DNA from: Xanthomonas populi
GTDB lineage: Bacteria > Pseudomonadota > Gammaproteobacteria > Xanthomonadales > Xanthomonadaceae
Direction: 5' to 3'
Assembly (NCBI RefSeq): GCF_002940065.1
Contig: NZ_MDEJ01000002.1
Coordinates: 1 to 64,000, forward strand
Length of the DNA stretch: 64,000 bases
Of this stretch, positions 35,710 through 45,238 are shown in pieces. Both the position numbers and the translations under genes were made by a program. Positions within the stretch are counted from its first letter, which is position 1. Every line of letters begins with the position of its first letter. The notes under the pieces were generated by a model, which had not been told where the DNA came from, ran no database searches, and was given only the letters and a program-made list of their open reading frames with translations.

Positions 35710-36210
35710 ATGCAACTTCAGGAACGCAGCGAGAGCATCAAGCAGTTGGCAGAATTGATCCGCGGCGTGGACATTGCGATGTTTACGACCGTCTCGGCAG
35801 ACGGCAAGTTGGTCAGCCGGCCGCTGGGCACGCAGGAGGTGGAATTCGATGGCGACCTATGGTTCGCCACTGCTGCCGACAGCCCGAAAGTGGCGGAAAT
35901 CGCCGCAGATCCGCGTTTCAACGTGGCCTATGCATCGGCCTCTAAAAACAGCTATGTATCGGTGGCTGGCACCGCACGCGTGCTCAACGACCACGCCAAG
36001 ATCGAGCAGCTGTGGTCGCCGACAATGCAGGTATTTTTCCCGGGCGGCAAGGACGATGCGCGTCTGCGTCTGATCCATGTGCGTGCCGAATCGGCCGAGT
36101 ACTGGGACGGCCCGAGCGGGCTGCTCGGCAAGGCGCTGTATTTTGTGATGACCGCCGTGACCGATGATCCGGGTAGCTTGTCCGACAACCGCGTGGTCGA
36201 TCTCAAGTAA
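35710..36210 (+). CDS. Pyridoxamine-5'-phosphate oxidase-like (general stress protein 26 type) flavin-binding protein
   Basis: The 166-residue split-barrel protein has DIAMFTTVSADGKLVSRPLGTQ, DLWFATAADSPKVAEIAADPRF and SYVSVAGTARVLNDHAKIEQLW, the plan of the general-stress-protein 26 subgroup of PNPOx-like proteins, which bind FMN or FAD. It is too short and divergent to be PdxH. It follows the luciferase-like monooxygenase and could share flavin chemistry with it. Confidence 0.85.
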   Translation: MQLQERSESIKQLAELIRGVDIAMFTTVSADGKLVSRPLGTQEVEFDGDLWFATAADSPKVAEIAADPRFNVAYASASKNSYVSVAGTARVLNDHAKIEQLWSPTMQVFFPGGKDDARLRLIHVRAESAEYWDGPSGLLGKALYFVMTAVTDDPGSLSDNRVVDLK

Positions 36211-36243
36211 CGGCGGTCGATCAGGTGTGCCGCTCGTCGCGCA

Positions 36244-36915
36244 TCAGCGCCAGGCGACCGGCCACCAATCGCGCACCAGATCCAACAGCTGGTCAGAAGT
36301 GACGCCGAACACCGCCACTGACACCAGCGCCGCCGCCCAGCCCACCAGCAGCAATGCGCCATCGCGCTCGAGCAGGGCCAGCGCAAACAACAGCAGAATC
36401 AGCCCGAAGATGTAGTTGGTGAACGGGATCGGCAACGTCAGCAAAATACCGACCAGCACCAGCAGCACGCCGGTGACGACCTGCGCAGGCAAACGATCCA
36501 GCATGCCGTGCAAACGCGGCTTGAGCAGCCGATCCAAACGCTGCAGCGTCGGTGCAAGCCGCGCAACGAAACGCTGACTGGTCCTGCGTCGCGGCCCGCG
36601 CTCGCCGATGAAGCGCGGCACCCACGGTTTACGCAGGCAGCACATCATCTGCACGCCGATCAGCACCGTCAGCGGCCCGCTGATGCCACCGGCCACACCG
36701 GGAATCGGAATGAAGGACGGCAGGATCGCCAGAAACAGAAACACGCCGAATGCGCTCTGCTGCAGATCGGCCAGGATCTCGCGCACACGCAACACATGAT
36801 TCGGGTCGCCCTCGCTGAAGGTCGCCAGCAAGCTGCGGATGCCTTCGTTGCGATACCGCATCTGCGCATCAACCGATGCCTCGGATGGCGGTGCGCCGTT
36901 ATCCGACGATGTCAT
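36244..36915 (-). CDS. ExoD-family membrane protein
   Basis: This 223-residue protein of the exopolysaccharide synthesis ExoD family has the N-terminal HVLRVREILADLQQSAFGVFLFL, then ILPSFIPIPGVAGGISGPLTVLIGVQMM, then two more hydrophobic segments (VVTGVLLVLVGILLTLPIPF, NYIFGLILLLFALALL). The molecular role of the family is not known. The ATG at 36915 has GAGGA 5 bp upstream and overlaps the end of the CNNM gene, so the two are coupled. ATG 36927 is an alternative. Confidence 0.85.
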   Translation of the reverse strand: MTSSDNGAPPSEASVDAQMRYRNEGIRSLLATFSEGDPNHVLRVREILADLQQSAFGVFLFLAILPSFIPIPGVAGGISGPLTVLIGVQMMCCLRKPWVPRFIGERGPRRRTSQRFVARLAPTLQRLDRLLKPRLHGMLDRLPAQVVTGVLLVLVGILLTLPIPFTNYIFGLILLLFALALLERDGALLLVGWAAALVSVAVFGVTSDQLLDLVRDWWPVAWR

Positions 36916-38230
36916 CACTGTCCTCATCGCCGATGCGGCTCAGCAGCAGCTTGTCCACACGCGCCCCATCCAGATCGACGATCTCGATGCGCCAGCCGGC
37001 CCAATCGAAGAACTCGCCCGCCTGCGGAATGCGCCCGAAGTAGTAGATGCATAGACCGGCGAGGGTGTGGTAGTCGGCTTCGGGCAGCTCGGCGCCCAGC
37101 ACTTCGCGCAATTCTTCCACCGGCAGCGAACCGTCGATCAACAGCGAGCCGTCGCCGCGCGTGATCACCAGCGCATCTTCGTCGGTGTTTTCCACCGCCT
37201 GCAGACGGCCGACCACCGCGCCCATCAGGTCGCTGATGGTCACCAGCCCGCGGATTTCGCCGTATTCGTCGACCACCAGCGCCATCGACTGCTGTTCTTC
37301 GCGAAAGATCTCCAGCAGCTTCATCGCATGCGTGGATTCGGACACGAACAAGGTGTCGCGCAGTGCCTGGAACAAGTGCGCGCCGTGTCCATCAATACGC
37401 GTGACCAGCGATTTGACCTCCAGCACCCCGGCAATGTCCTGGTCGCTGCCGCGATACACCGGGTAGCGCGAAAATTCGTGCTCGCGCATCACCTGCAGAG
37501 TGCGTTCCCCATCGGCATTGGCATCCAGCCAGGCAATGCGGTTGCGCGGTGTCATCAGGCTGTCGGCGGTGCGGTCGCCCAGTCGCATCACGCGATTCAT
37601 CATGTCGCGCTCGTGCGCGTCGATCACGCCGGCCTCGTGGCTTTCGGCCACCAGCATGCGGATCTCCTCTTCGGTCACTGACGCCGATGCGTCCTTGCCC
37701 ATGCCCAACATGCGCAGCACCAACCGGGTCGAGCGCGCCAGCACCCACACGCCCGGCGCAGCGATCTTGGCCAGCCACGCCATCGGCACCGCCACCACGC
37801 CGGCAATGTCTTCGGAATTGCGCAGCGCCAGCCGCTTGGGTACCAGTTCGCCGAAGATCAGCGTTAGGAAGGTGATCAAGGCCACCGCCAGCGTGCTGCC
37901 GATCACCGCCGAATAGGGTTTGGGTTCGCCGATCAGCGCGAAGCTGGCCGACAGCGCAGGGAACACCCGCTGCAGCCAGACGCCAATGGCCTCGCCGATG
38001 GCTTCACCCCCGAACAGGCCGGTCAGAATGCCGATTGAGGTAATGCCGATCTGCACCGTGGACAAAAAGTTTTCCGGGCTTTCGGCCAATGCCAGGGCCC
38101 GCGCGGCGCGCTTGCTGGAGCCGGCCATCTGCTTCAGGCGGCTCTTGCGCGAGGTCATCAGGGACATCTCCGACATGGCGAAGAAGCCGTTCAACAAAAT
38201 CAGCGCGATCACGATCAAAAACTCAACCAC
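36899..38230 (-). CDS. CNNM/CorC-family (hemolysin-like) membrane protein with CBS domains
   Basis: In this 443-residue protein the DUF21/CNNM membrane domain (about 1-190, with GFFAMSEMSLMTSRKSRLKQ and FGELVPKRLAL) is followed by paired CBS domains (SLMTPRNRIAWLDANAD and HAMKLLEIFREEQQSMALVVDEYGEIRGLVT). A C-terminal CorC_HlyC transporter-associated domain closes it (LLIDGSLPVEELREVLG). Family members are linked to Mg2+ or other cation efflux and tolerance. The downstream exoD gene overlaps it. Confidence 0.9.
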   Translation of the reverse strand: MVEFLIVIALILLNGFFAMSEMSLMTSRKSRLKQMAGSSKRAARALALAESPENFLSTVQIGITSIGILTGLFGGEAIGEAIGVWLQRVFPALSASFALIGEPKPYSAVIGSTLAVALITFLTLIFGELVPKRLALRNSEDIAGVVAVPMAWLAKIAAPGVWVLARSTRLVLRMLGMGKDASASVTEEEIRMLVAESHEAGVIDAHERDMMNRVMRLGDRTADSLMTPRNRIAWLDANADGERTLQVMREHEFSRYPVYRGSDQDIAGVLEVKSLVTRIDGHGAHLFQALRDTLFVSESTHAMKLLEIFREEQQSMALVVDEYGEIRGLVTISDLMGAVVGRLQAVENTDEDALVITRGDGSLLIDGSLPVEELREVLGAELPEADYHTLAGLCIYYFGRIPQAGEFFDWAGWRIEIVDLDGARVDKLLLSRIGDEDSDDIVG

Positions 38231-38435
38231 GGGCGTCTTCCCCGGTCAGTGAAGGGGAGGGCGGGCGAGCACTGGGTTGGCCGGCGCGCGACAAGGCGGG
38301 GCGGCAACGGGGGGGTAGGTGGTCGTCTTCCATAGGGTGCGCCCGACGGCGCGGTGGCATGTTAGCAAACCGCAGGGTGGTTTGAGCTGGGAAATGCCGA
38401 TGTGAAGGCCGCTTCCGCCGCCGAGATACCCTGAC

Positions 38436-38453
38436 AGGTCATGAAACGGTCAT
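38436..38453 (+). promoter_or_regulatory. Candidate Pho box upstream of the DUF47-Pit operon
   Basis: Two GGTCAT direct repeats 11 bp apart (GGTCAT GAAAC GGTCAT) match the CTGTCATAWAWCTGTMA PhoB box at most positions, and CATAAT follows. It lies about 50 bp before the DUF47 start, as expected for phosphate control of a transport pair. No other feature was seen in 38231-38504. Confidence 0.5.
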
Positions 38454-38504
38454 AATTCGCGCTTGGCGTCCGTCTCTCCGTCGACGGCAGGAAGTTGTCC
38501 ACCC

Positions 38505-39131
38505 ATGTTCTCGTTGCAGACCATCTTCGGTTCCGGCAAGCAGTTCTATTCGCTTCTGAACGAAGGGGCGCAGGCCGCTTACGACAGCACCAAGGCCTTG
38601 CACGCCATGATGCGCACGTCCGACCGCCAACCCGCGCTGGACGCCTTCAAGCTGGCCCGCCTGCGCGAGCGCGCCGCCTTGGACAAGATCGGCCAGGCGC
38701 TGGTGGACAGCTTCATGACCCCGATCGAGCGCGAAGACATCGAAGCGCTGGGTTCGGCGCTGTACAAGATTCCCAAGCAGATCGAAAAGTTCGCCGACCG
38801 CTATTCGCTGGCGACCAAGCATCTGGAACACATCGACTTCGCGCCGCGCGCGGCGATGCTGGAACAGGCCGCCGCCGTCGTGGTGGAAATGGTCAACGAC
38901 CTTCCGCATATGAATATCGATCGCATGACTGCGCTCAACGACAAGCTGCGCATGCTGGAAAACGAGGCTGATCGGTTGATGCTGGAGCTGTATCGCGACA
39001 TCTATTCCGGTCGCCTGGACACGCTGCAGATGTTCCTGCTCAAGGAATTCTTCGAGATTCTGGAAAAGGCCATCGACCGTTGCCGCGAGGCAGGGGTGGT
39101 GGTGTACCAGATCGTGCTGAAGAACAGTTGA
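38505..39131 (+). CDS. DUF47/PhoU-like phosphate transport regulator
   Basis: This 208-residue all-helical protein of the TIGR00153/PhoU_div family has MFSLQTIFGSGKQFYSLLNEGA at the front, metal-binding-type acidic helices (LRMLENEADRLMLELYRDIYSG) and EFFEILEKAIDRCREAG at the end. Such proteins are encoded directly before Pit transporters and are thought to modulate them. The ATG at 38505 matches the family start. The pit gene begins 9 bp after its stop. Confidence 0.92.
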   Translation: MFSLQTIFGSGKQFYSLLNEGAQAAYDSTKALHAMMRTSDRQPALDAFKLARLRERAALDKIGQALVDSFMTPIEREDIEALGSALYKIPKQIEKFADRYSLATKHLEHIDFAPRAAMLEQAAAVVVEMVNDLPHMNIDRMTALNDKLRMLENEADRLMLELYRDIYSGRLDTLQMFLLKEFFEILEKAIDRCREAGVVVYQIVLKNS

Positions 39132-39140
39132 GGTCGCCGC

Positions 39141-40256
39141 GTGCTTACCTTAGTTCTGGTGGTGATCTTCGCTGCCCTGGTGTTCGAGTTCATCAACGGC
39201 TTTCACGACACCGCCAACTCCATCGCCACCAAGGTGTTGTCGCCGGGTTGGGCGGTGATGCTGGCAGCCGGCATGAATCTCATCGGCGCGCTCACCGGCA
39301 CCGCGGTGGCGTTGACAATTGCCTCCGGCCTGCTCAACACCAACGTGGTCGAGGTCACCCCGCAGGTGATTCTGTGCGCGCTGCTGGGCGGCATCATCTG
39401 GAACCTGATCACTTGGTGGAAGGGCCTGCCGTCGTCGTCCTCGCACGCCTTGATCGGTGGCCTATGCGGTGCCGGCCTGGCTGCAGCGCATAACGACTGG
39501 GACGCGTTGATCTGGTCTGAGAACATCGGCAACTGGGCCAAGAACAAGGGCCTGTTGTGGAAGGTGTTCGTGCCGATGATCACCTCGCCGATTGCCGGCT
39601 TCCTGCTCGGGATCGTGGTGATGTTGTTGCTGTGGGCGATCATCGCCGGCATGGCCAAACTGGGCGGGCCGATCGGGCGGCTGGCGCGGCCGCGCTGGGT
39701 CAACGCCTTCTTCGGCAAGGCGCAGATCGCCTCTGCTGCCTACATGGGCTATGCGCACGGTCACAACGACGCGCAAAAGACCATGGGCACCATTGCCATG
39801 ACCCTGATCGGGGCGCAGTCGGCCGGTGCACTGGACGATCTACCAGGCTGGTTGAGCTTCCTGCATCCGGGCACCGGCATCGCGGCCGGCGACGGTATCC
39901 CGATGTGGATCGTGCTGACTTGCGCGGTGGTGATGGCCGCCGGTACCGCCTCGGGTGGCTGGAAGATCATCAAGACGCTCGGCCACAAGATGGTCAAGCT
40001 ACATCCCATCCATGGCTTTGCCGCAGAAACCAGCTCGGCCACCGTGCTCACCGTGGCCGCGCATTTCGGCATGCCGGTGTCGACCACGCACAGCATTTCC
40101 ACCGCCATCATGGGCGTGGGCTTTGCCAAGAATCCGCGCTCGTTGCGGCTGGGCGTGATCGAGCGCATCGTCTGGGCCTGGATTCTGACCATCCCGGCCG
40201 CCGGCGGCGTGGCGTATTTGATCCTGCGCTGTTTCGACTGGTTTAGCTGGACCTGA
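39141..40256 (+). CDS. Low-affinity inorganic phosphate transporter, Pit family
   Basis: This 371-residue permease has about ten helices and the duplicated PiT signatures FINGFHDTANSIATKVL near the N-terminus and MGYAHGHNDAQKTMGTIAM in the middle, each with the conserved Asn/Asp of the phosphate and cation sites. STTHSISTAIMGVG completes the core. It imports phosphate, usually as a metal-phosphate complex with protons or sodium. A GTG start is used. It is paired with DUF47 upstream. Confidence 0.93.
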   Translation: MLTLVLVVIFAALVFEFINGFHDTANSIATKVLSPGWAVMLAAGMNLIGALTGTAVALTIASGLLNTNVVEVTPQVILCALLGGIIWNLITWWKGLPSSSSHALIGGLCGAGLAAAHNDWDALIWSENIGNWAKNKGLLWKVFVPMITSPIAGFLLGIVVMLLLWAIIAGMAKLGGPIGRLARPRWVNAFFGKAQIASAAYMGYAHGHNDAQKTMGTIAMTLIGAQSAGALDDLPGWLSFLHPGTGIAAGDGIPMWIVLTCAVVMAAGTASGGWKIIKTLGHKMVKLHPIHGFAAETSSATVLTVAAHFGMPVSTTHSISTAIMGVGFAKNPRSLRLGVIERIVWAWILTIPAAGGVAYLILRCFDWFSWT

Positions 40257-40379
40257 GCGTTGTCGCGCTGCGGTCACCTCGGTGGGCGATGATGCGGCGC
40301 TATTTGCGGGTCGTTCCATGACAGGTCATCCCGTTCGATACCGATGTTCTAACGCGTTCTGCCTGAGGAAAACGCGCCG

Positions 40380-41141
40380 ATGATGCTTGCGCTGGTGTGC
40401 GTGCTGTTCTTGTTGTCCTGGCTGATCGGCCGCCGGCGTTGGCTGCGTCGCGCACGGCTGCTGGCGGCGGCAACGCTGGCGTTGCTGCTGCTGATCGGCT
40501 GCGGCCCATTGCCAACCTGGATGCTGCACGGGTTGCAGCAGACCGGCGTCAACGATTTCAACGACTGGCGCTCGCGCAACATGATCGTGTTGCTTGGCGC
40601 GGGCACGGTGCGTCCGGATGGCCCGGATGCCACCGCCGAAGCGAACGTGTTTGCTTACGGCCGCATCGTCGAGTCAGCGCGGCTGTATCGGCAATGCCGC
40701 GCGCATGGCGGTGACTGCAAGATCGAGATCAGTGGCGGCGACGCGCGCGGGCTAGGCTTGTCCGAGGAGGTGGTGTATCGGCAGGTGTTGATCAGGCTGG
40801 GCATCGATCAGGCCGATCTGATCATGGAGCCGTCCAGCATGAACACCTGGCAGAACGCGCAGTTCAGCCAGCCGTTGCTGCGCAAATACCGCGCCGACCG
40901 GGTCGTGCTGGTGTCGTCGGCCACCCATCTGCGGCGTGCCGAACTGTATTTCCGGCATTTCGGCATCGAGGCCACGCCGGTGCGCTCGGATTGGTTGACC
41001 GCCTCCTGGGCCTGGTTGCCGCAGAGCTACAACTTCACCGTTGCCGATGTCGCCTTGCACGAATACCTGGGCATCGCGCGCTACCGTGTCTACGAGTGGT
41101 TGGGCTGGAACGTCAAGGCCACCCAGCCCGGAGCGTTGTGA
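40380..41141 (+). CDS. YdcF/ElyC/SanA-family (DUF218) membrane protein
   Basis: In this 253-residue protein two N-terminal hydrophobic segments (about 3-15 and 25-43) precede the DUF218 domain, with MIVLLGAGTVRP, ISGGDARGLGLSEEVVYRQ, MEPSSMNTWQNA and VVLVSSATHLRRAELYF. ElyC-like members affect envelope biogenesis and undecaprenyl-phosphate use, but the biochemical activity is not settled. It has no close operon partner; a 230-bp spacer without features follows. Confidence 0.87.
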   Translation: MMLALVCVLFLLSWLIGRRRWLRRARLLAAATLALLLLIGCGPLPTWMLHGLQQTGVNDFNDWRSRNMIVLLGAGTVRPDGPDATAEANVFAYGRIVESARLYRQCRAHGGDCKIEISGGDARGLGLSEEVVYRQVLIRLGIDQADLIMEPSSMNTWQNAQFSQPLLRKYRADRVVLVSSATHLRRAELYFRHFGIEATPVRSDWLTASWAWLPQSYNFTVADVALHEYLGIARYRVYEWLGWNVKATQPGAL

Positions 41142-41372
41142 GTGGGGATGGGGGATTGGGAGTAGCCGGCGCGCGTCTTGGCATGCGCGGCTGCAACCGC
41201 GCCTGGTGCAGCTTCCAATCTGGCAGAGGCAAGGACAGATGCGCGACGAACACATGCGCGGTGGCCGTAAGGCTGAAGGGCTCTGCCCGTTCGCTCCGCA
41301 ACCACACGCGAAACTCGCTCGCAGCTGGCGTGAGCCATCGCCAGCCGCGTCTGCGGCCGGCGATGGCTGCGC

Positions 41373-42893
41373 TCAGCGTGTTTCGTACATCGTCTTGACG
41401 TCGTTGCGGAACGCCGCCTGGCTGTCGGCGCGGTTATAGAACATGTGGCCACCCGGATACTCGCGCACCTGCACGCGCTTGGGGTCGTTACCCATCGCCG
41501 GCATCTGGTCCACCGTCAGCACCGAACCCATGAACGGGCAGGAGAGATCGTTCCAGCCATGCGCGATCAGCACGCGCAGTTTCGGGTCGATCGCCACCGA
41601 CTGGCGCAGCTGCGTCACCGCACCCTTGCGCAGTTCGTCGTTCCAGTCCCATAGCGTGTTGACGTCGTAGTTGAGCGCCTGATAACGCGCATCGACCTTC
41701 CAGCCGACCACGCGAGTGACGAAATCCACCATTGCCGTGGTGGTCGGCGCGATGATGCTGTCCAGCAGTGGGTCGTTGGCGCGTTGCTCGGGGTCGTTGG
41801 GGAACGGGTCGAACGCGGTCACGTTGGAATCGTAGCGGCTGCCCAATTCGCCCTTGTCGCGGAACACCTCGCGCAAATACGCCTGCGTCTCCAGACGTCC
41901 GCCTGAGCGCCGTACATAGGCCGGATCCAGCCCGGTCATGCGGATGACCTGTTGCAGCATCGCTTCAGTCGCCTGCGGGTCGGTGCGTCCCTTCATCAGC
42001 GCCACCGCATAGTCGCCGCGCGTGTAATCGATCACCTGACGCATCGCCGTGTCGCTGAGCTGGCCCTGGCGTTCCAAATGCGCGGCGGCGATCGAGGGCA
42101 GCGTCATCATCCAGGCCAGTGGCGAGACATCGCTGTTGTCGTCCAGGGTCGGATTGAGATACGGCGACACCAGCACCACGCCGTTCATCGCCACGCCTAA
42201 TCTGGTCTGCAGGTACTGGGTAATGCGCGGGCCGCGGAAGCCGCCGTAACTTTCGCCCACCAGATACTTTCGCGCCTGCAGGCGACGATTCTTGAGCAGC
42301 CAGTCGTAGACCACACGCGAGAGATATTCCACGTCGGCCTGCGGGTTGTAGAACTGTTTTTTGGCTTCGTCGTCGCCGATCAGGGCACGGCTGAAGCCGG
42401 TGCCGACCGGGTCGATGAACACCAGATCGGTGAAGTCCAGCCAGGTGCCCGGGTTGTCGCGCAACGGCGCCGGTGCCGAGGCGCTATCGCCTTCTGCGCC
42501 AAAACCCACCACCTTGGGCCCGATCGCGCCCATGTTCAGATACACAGACGACGCGCCTGGCACGCCATTCAACGCGAAGGTCACCGGACGCTCCTTGCCA
42601 TCGACGGTGTAGGCGGTGAACACCACCTCGCCGGTGGTCTTGCCTTGCGCATCGCGCACCGGCAGCGTGCCCACCGTCGCGGTATAGCTCAGCGTGCGCC
42701 CGGCCACACGCGTGCTCTGACGCACGCTGGCATCGGCCGGCAACGGCGCAGGCTTTGACGCTGCCGCATCGTGCTTTGCGTCGCTTTGGGCGTCGTTTTT
42801 ACTATCGTTCTTATCTGGCGCAGCGGCCAGCGCCGTCCCGCTAAGCAGGACACACGCCAGCAGGCCGGCACGGAGAAAAGAGGGCATGAGCAT
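41373..42893 (-). CDS. Exported serine carboxypeptidase-like (S10) peptidase
   Basis: This 506-residue exported protein has a signal peptide (FLRAGLLACVLLSGTALAAA), a low-complexity Asp/Lys/Ala linker and an alpha/beta-hydrolase domain. The domain has GPKVVGFG in place of the GGPG oxyanion block, FIDPVGTGFSRA, and the nucleophile elbow GESYGGFRGP. The late acid and base residues are plausibly in the LRVLIAHGWNDLSCPF and YPGGHMFY regions. It resembles the bacterial S10-like peptidases of Xanthomonadaceae. ATG 42893 and 42887 are both possible. Confidence 0.87.
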   Translation of the reverse strand: MLMPSFLRAGLLACVLLSGTALAAAPDKNDSKNDAQSDAKHDAAASKPAPLPADASVRQSTRVAGRTLSYTATVGTLPVRDAQGKTTGEVVFTAYTVDGKERPVTFALNGVPGASSVYLNMGAIGPKVVGFGAEGDSASAPAPLRDNPGTWLDFTDLVFIDPVGTGFSRALIGDDEAKKQFYNPQADVEYLSRVVYDWLLKNRRLQARKYLVGESYGGFRGPRITQYLQTRLGVAMNGVVLVSPYLNPTLDDNSDVSPLAWMMTLPSIAAAHLERQGQLSDTAMRQVIDYTRGDYAVALMKGRTDPQATEAMLQQVIRMTGLDPAYVRRSGGRLETQAYLREVFRDKGELGSRYDSNVTAFDPFPNDPEQRANDPLLDSIIAPTTTAMVDFVTRVVGWKVDARYQALNYDVNTLWDWNDELRKGAVTQLRQSVAIDPKLRVLIAHGWNDLSCPFMGSVLTVDQMPAMGNDPKRVQVREYPGGHMFYNRADSQAAFRNDVKTMYETR

Positions 42894-43047
42894 CGACGTC
42901 GGTGCGGGGGAGCGACGATGCTAAGCCACGGCAGAGTCCGCTGGATGTGCATAAAGGCATGCGTGTCGTGTTGGCCGATGCAGCATGCGAGGAAGGTTCA
43001 TGCGGTCCGGTGAAAAGTAAGCGTCGACCGAAAAAGAAAACCGATAG

Positions 43048-43170
43048 CCCTTCCTTGTCCCGTCGGGAGAAGGCGCCGCGCAGGGTCGGATGCGGGGATG
43101 GGCGAAGCCTCGCATCATCCATTACACAGTGGCTTCGCCCGTCCCCTCTCCGGCTGGGAGAGGGGCTTTT
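43048..43170 (+). repeat. Composite palindromic repeat with terminator-like right end
   Basis: Left hairpin around TCCCGTCGGGA (43058-43068); then GGGGATGGGCGAAGCC (43094-43109) pairing with GGCTTCGCCCGTCCCC; then CCCCTCTCC (43143-43151) with GGAGAGGGG (43157-43165), followed by CTTTT. It shares GGGCGAAGCCTC with the element at 47328-47462. On the plus strand the right hairpin with its T-run could terminate transcription, though both flanking genes are on the minus strand. Confidence 0.7.
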
Positions 43171-43186
43171 AAAGCTTCCGGTGTCT

Positions 43187-45076
43187 TCAGACTTCCAGCG
43201 AAGCCAAATCGCCCTTGCTCTCAAGCCACTGCTTGCGATCGCCCGCGCGCTTCTTTGCCAGCAACATGTCCATCAACGAACGCGTCTGCTCTCCGTCGTC
43301 GATGGTGAGCTGCACCAGTCGGCGCGTGTCCGGGTGAATGGTCGATTCGCGCAGCTGTTGCGGATTCATCTCGCCCAGGCCCTTGAAGCGGGTGACGCTG
43401 ACCTGGCCCTTGATCTTCTCGCGCGCGATCTTGTCCAGCAGCGTGGTCTTTTCTTCCTCGTCCAGCGCGTAGAACACCTGCTTGCCCACGTCCACACGGA
43501 ACAGCGGCGGCATTGCCACGAACACATGGCCGGCGGCCACCAATGCCGGGAAATGCCTGAGAAACAGCGCAGTCAACAAGGTCGCGATATGCAAACCATC
43601 GGAGTCGGCGTCGGCCAGGATGGTGACCTTGCCGTAGCGCAGCCCGCTGATGTCGTCCTTGCCCGGGTCGCAGCCGATCGCGATCGCCAGGTTGTGCACT
43701 TCTTCGGAGGCCAGCACGCTGCCCGAGGCCACTTCCCAGGTGTTGAGGATCTTGCCGCGCAGCGGCAGGATCGCCTGAAAATCCTTGTCGCGCGCCTGCT
43801 TGGCCGAGCCGCCGGCCGAGTCGCCTTCGACCAGGAACAATTCGGTACGCGACAGGTCCTGGCTGATGCAGTCGGCCAGCTTGCCGGGCAGCGCGGGGCC
43901 CTGGGTGACCTTCTTGCGGACGATCTGCTTCTCGGTCTTCAACCGCGCACTGGCACGGTCGATGGCGATCTGCGCGATCTTCTCGCCGATGTCCACGTTC
44001 TGGTTTAGGTACAGGCTGAAGGCATCGTGCGCGGCGCCTTCGATTAAGCCGGCGGCCTGGCGCGAGGACAAACGCTCCTTGGTCTGCCCGGAGAACTGCG
44101 GGTCGGTCATCTTCAGGCTGAGCACGAAGGTGACCCGGTCCCACACATCTTCCGGCGCCAGCTTGACCCCGCGCGGCAGCAGATTGCGGAAGTCGCAGAA
44201 CTCGCGCAGCGCATCGGTCAGGCCCGAGCGCAGGCCGTTGACGTGGGTGCCGTGCTGCGCGGTCGGAATCAGGTTGACGTAGCTTTCCTGTACGAGCTCG
44301 CCTTCCGGCACCCAGGCCGCGGCCCAGTCGACGATCTCGGTGTCTTTCTTCAGGCTGCCTGCGAACAGGTCGGCCGGCAGCATCTCGTGCTCGGCCATTT
44401 CGCCTTTCAGATAGTCGCGCAGGCCATTTTCGAAGTACCAGCTGTCCTGCTCGCCGGTGGCCTCGTCATGCAACTTGACGGTCAGCCCGGGGCACAACAC
44501 CGCCTTGGCGCGCAGCAGATGGCGCAGCGAGCGCACGTTGAACTTGGGCGTGTCGAAGTACTTCGGGTCGGCCCAGAAACGCAGCCGCGTGCCGGTGTTC
44601 TTCTTGCCCACGGTGCCGACCACTTCCAGCTTGGAGGCGGCGATGCCGTCGCGAAACTCCATGCGGTGCTCGCTGCCTTCGCGCTTGATGAACAGCTCGA
44701 CCTTGGTCGACAGCGCGTTGACCACGCTCACGCCCACGCCGTGCAAACCGCCGGAGAAGGTGTAATTGCGGTTGTTGAATTTGCCGCCGGCATGCAGGCG
44801 GGTCAGGATCAACTCCACACCGGGAATCTTCTCTTCCGGATGCAGGTCCACCGGCATGCCGCGGCCGTCGTCGGACACCTCGCAGCTGCCATCCTTGAGC
44901 AAGGTCACTTCGACCTGCTTGGCGTGACCGGCCAGCGCCTCGTCGACCGAGTTATCGATCACTTCCTGCGCCAGATGGTTCGGGCGCGCAGTGTCGGTGT
45001 ACATGCCAGGACGGCGTTTGACCGGGTCCAGGCCCGACAGCACTTCAATATCGGCGGCGTTATAACGGGTGTTCAT
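43187..45076 (-). CDS. parE: DNA topoisomerase IV subunit B
   Basis: The 629-residue ATPase subunit of topoisomerase IV decatenates chromosomes with ParC. The GHKL ATPase domain has EVIDNSVDEALAGHAK and DGRGMPVDLHPEEKIPGVEL. The transducer domain follows, then the TOPRIM domain with LVEGDSAGGSAKQARD, ILPLRGKILN and DADSDGLHIATLL. The length and the ending KGDLASLEV are typical of ParE rather than GyrB, which is about 800 residues. The ATG at 45076 gives MNTRYNAADIEVLSGLDPV, the family start. Confidence 0.95.
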   Translation of the reverse strand: MNTRYNAADIEVLSGLDPVKRRPGMYTDTARPNHLAQEVIDNSVDEALAGHAKQVEVTLLKDGSCEVSDDGRGMPVDLHPEEKIPGVELILTRLHAGGKFNNRNYTFSGGLHGVGVSVVNALSTKVELFIKREGSEHRMEFRDGIAASKLEVVGTVGKKNTGTRLRFWADPKYFDTPKFNVRSLRHLLRAKAVLCPGLTVKLHDEATGEQDSWYFENGLRDYLKGEMAEHEMLPADLFAGSLKKDTEIVDWAAAWVPEGELVQESYVNLIPTAQHGTHVNGLRSGLTDALREFCDFRNLLPRGVKLAPEDVWDRVTFVLSLKMTDPQFSGQTKERLSSRQAAGLIEGAAHDAFSLYLNQNVDIGEKIAQIAIDRASARLKTEKQIVRKKVTQGPALPGKLADCISQDLSRTELFLVEGDSAGGSAKQARDKDFQAILPLRGKILNTWEVASGSVLASEEVHNLAIAIGCDPGKDDISGLRYGKVTILADADSDGLHIATLLTALFLRHFPALVAAGHVFVAMPPLFRVDVGKQVFYALDEEEKTTLLDKIAREKIKGQVSVTRFKGLGEMNPQQLRESTIHPDTRRLVQLTIDDGEQTRSLMDMLLAKKRAGDRKQWLESKGDLASLEV

Positions 45077-45238
45077 GCATCTCGTTGGCACGTGAAACGA
45101 AGCCCAAGTGTGGGGGCTGAGCCAACTTTTTGCACGCGACAGGCGTTCAGTGCGCGGCCGGGTGGCACTGGCTACCCTGGCGTTGGATTCGGAACCAAAC
45201 GTCCTCACCTGAGGATGTCACCGAAACCGGAGGACACC

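Noticed and set aside
43143-43170. Plus-strand intrinsic terminator
   Set aside because: The hairpin and T-run are good, but no plus-strand gene ends nearby. It was recorded as part of the composite repeat instead.
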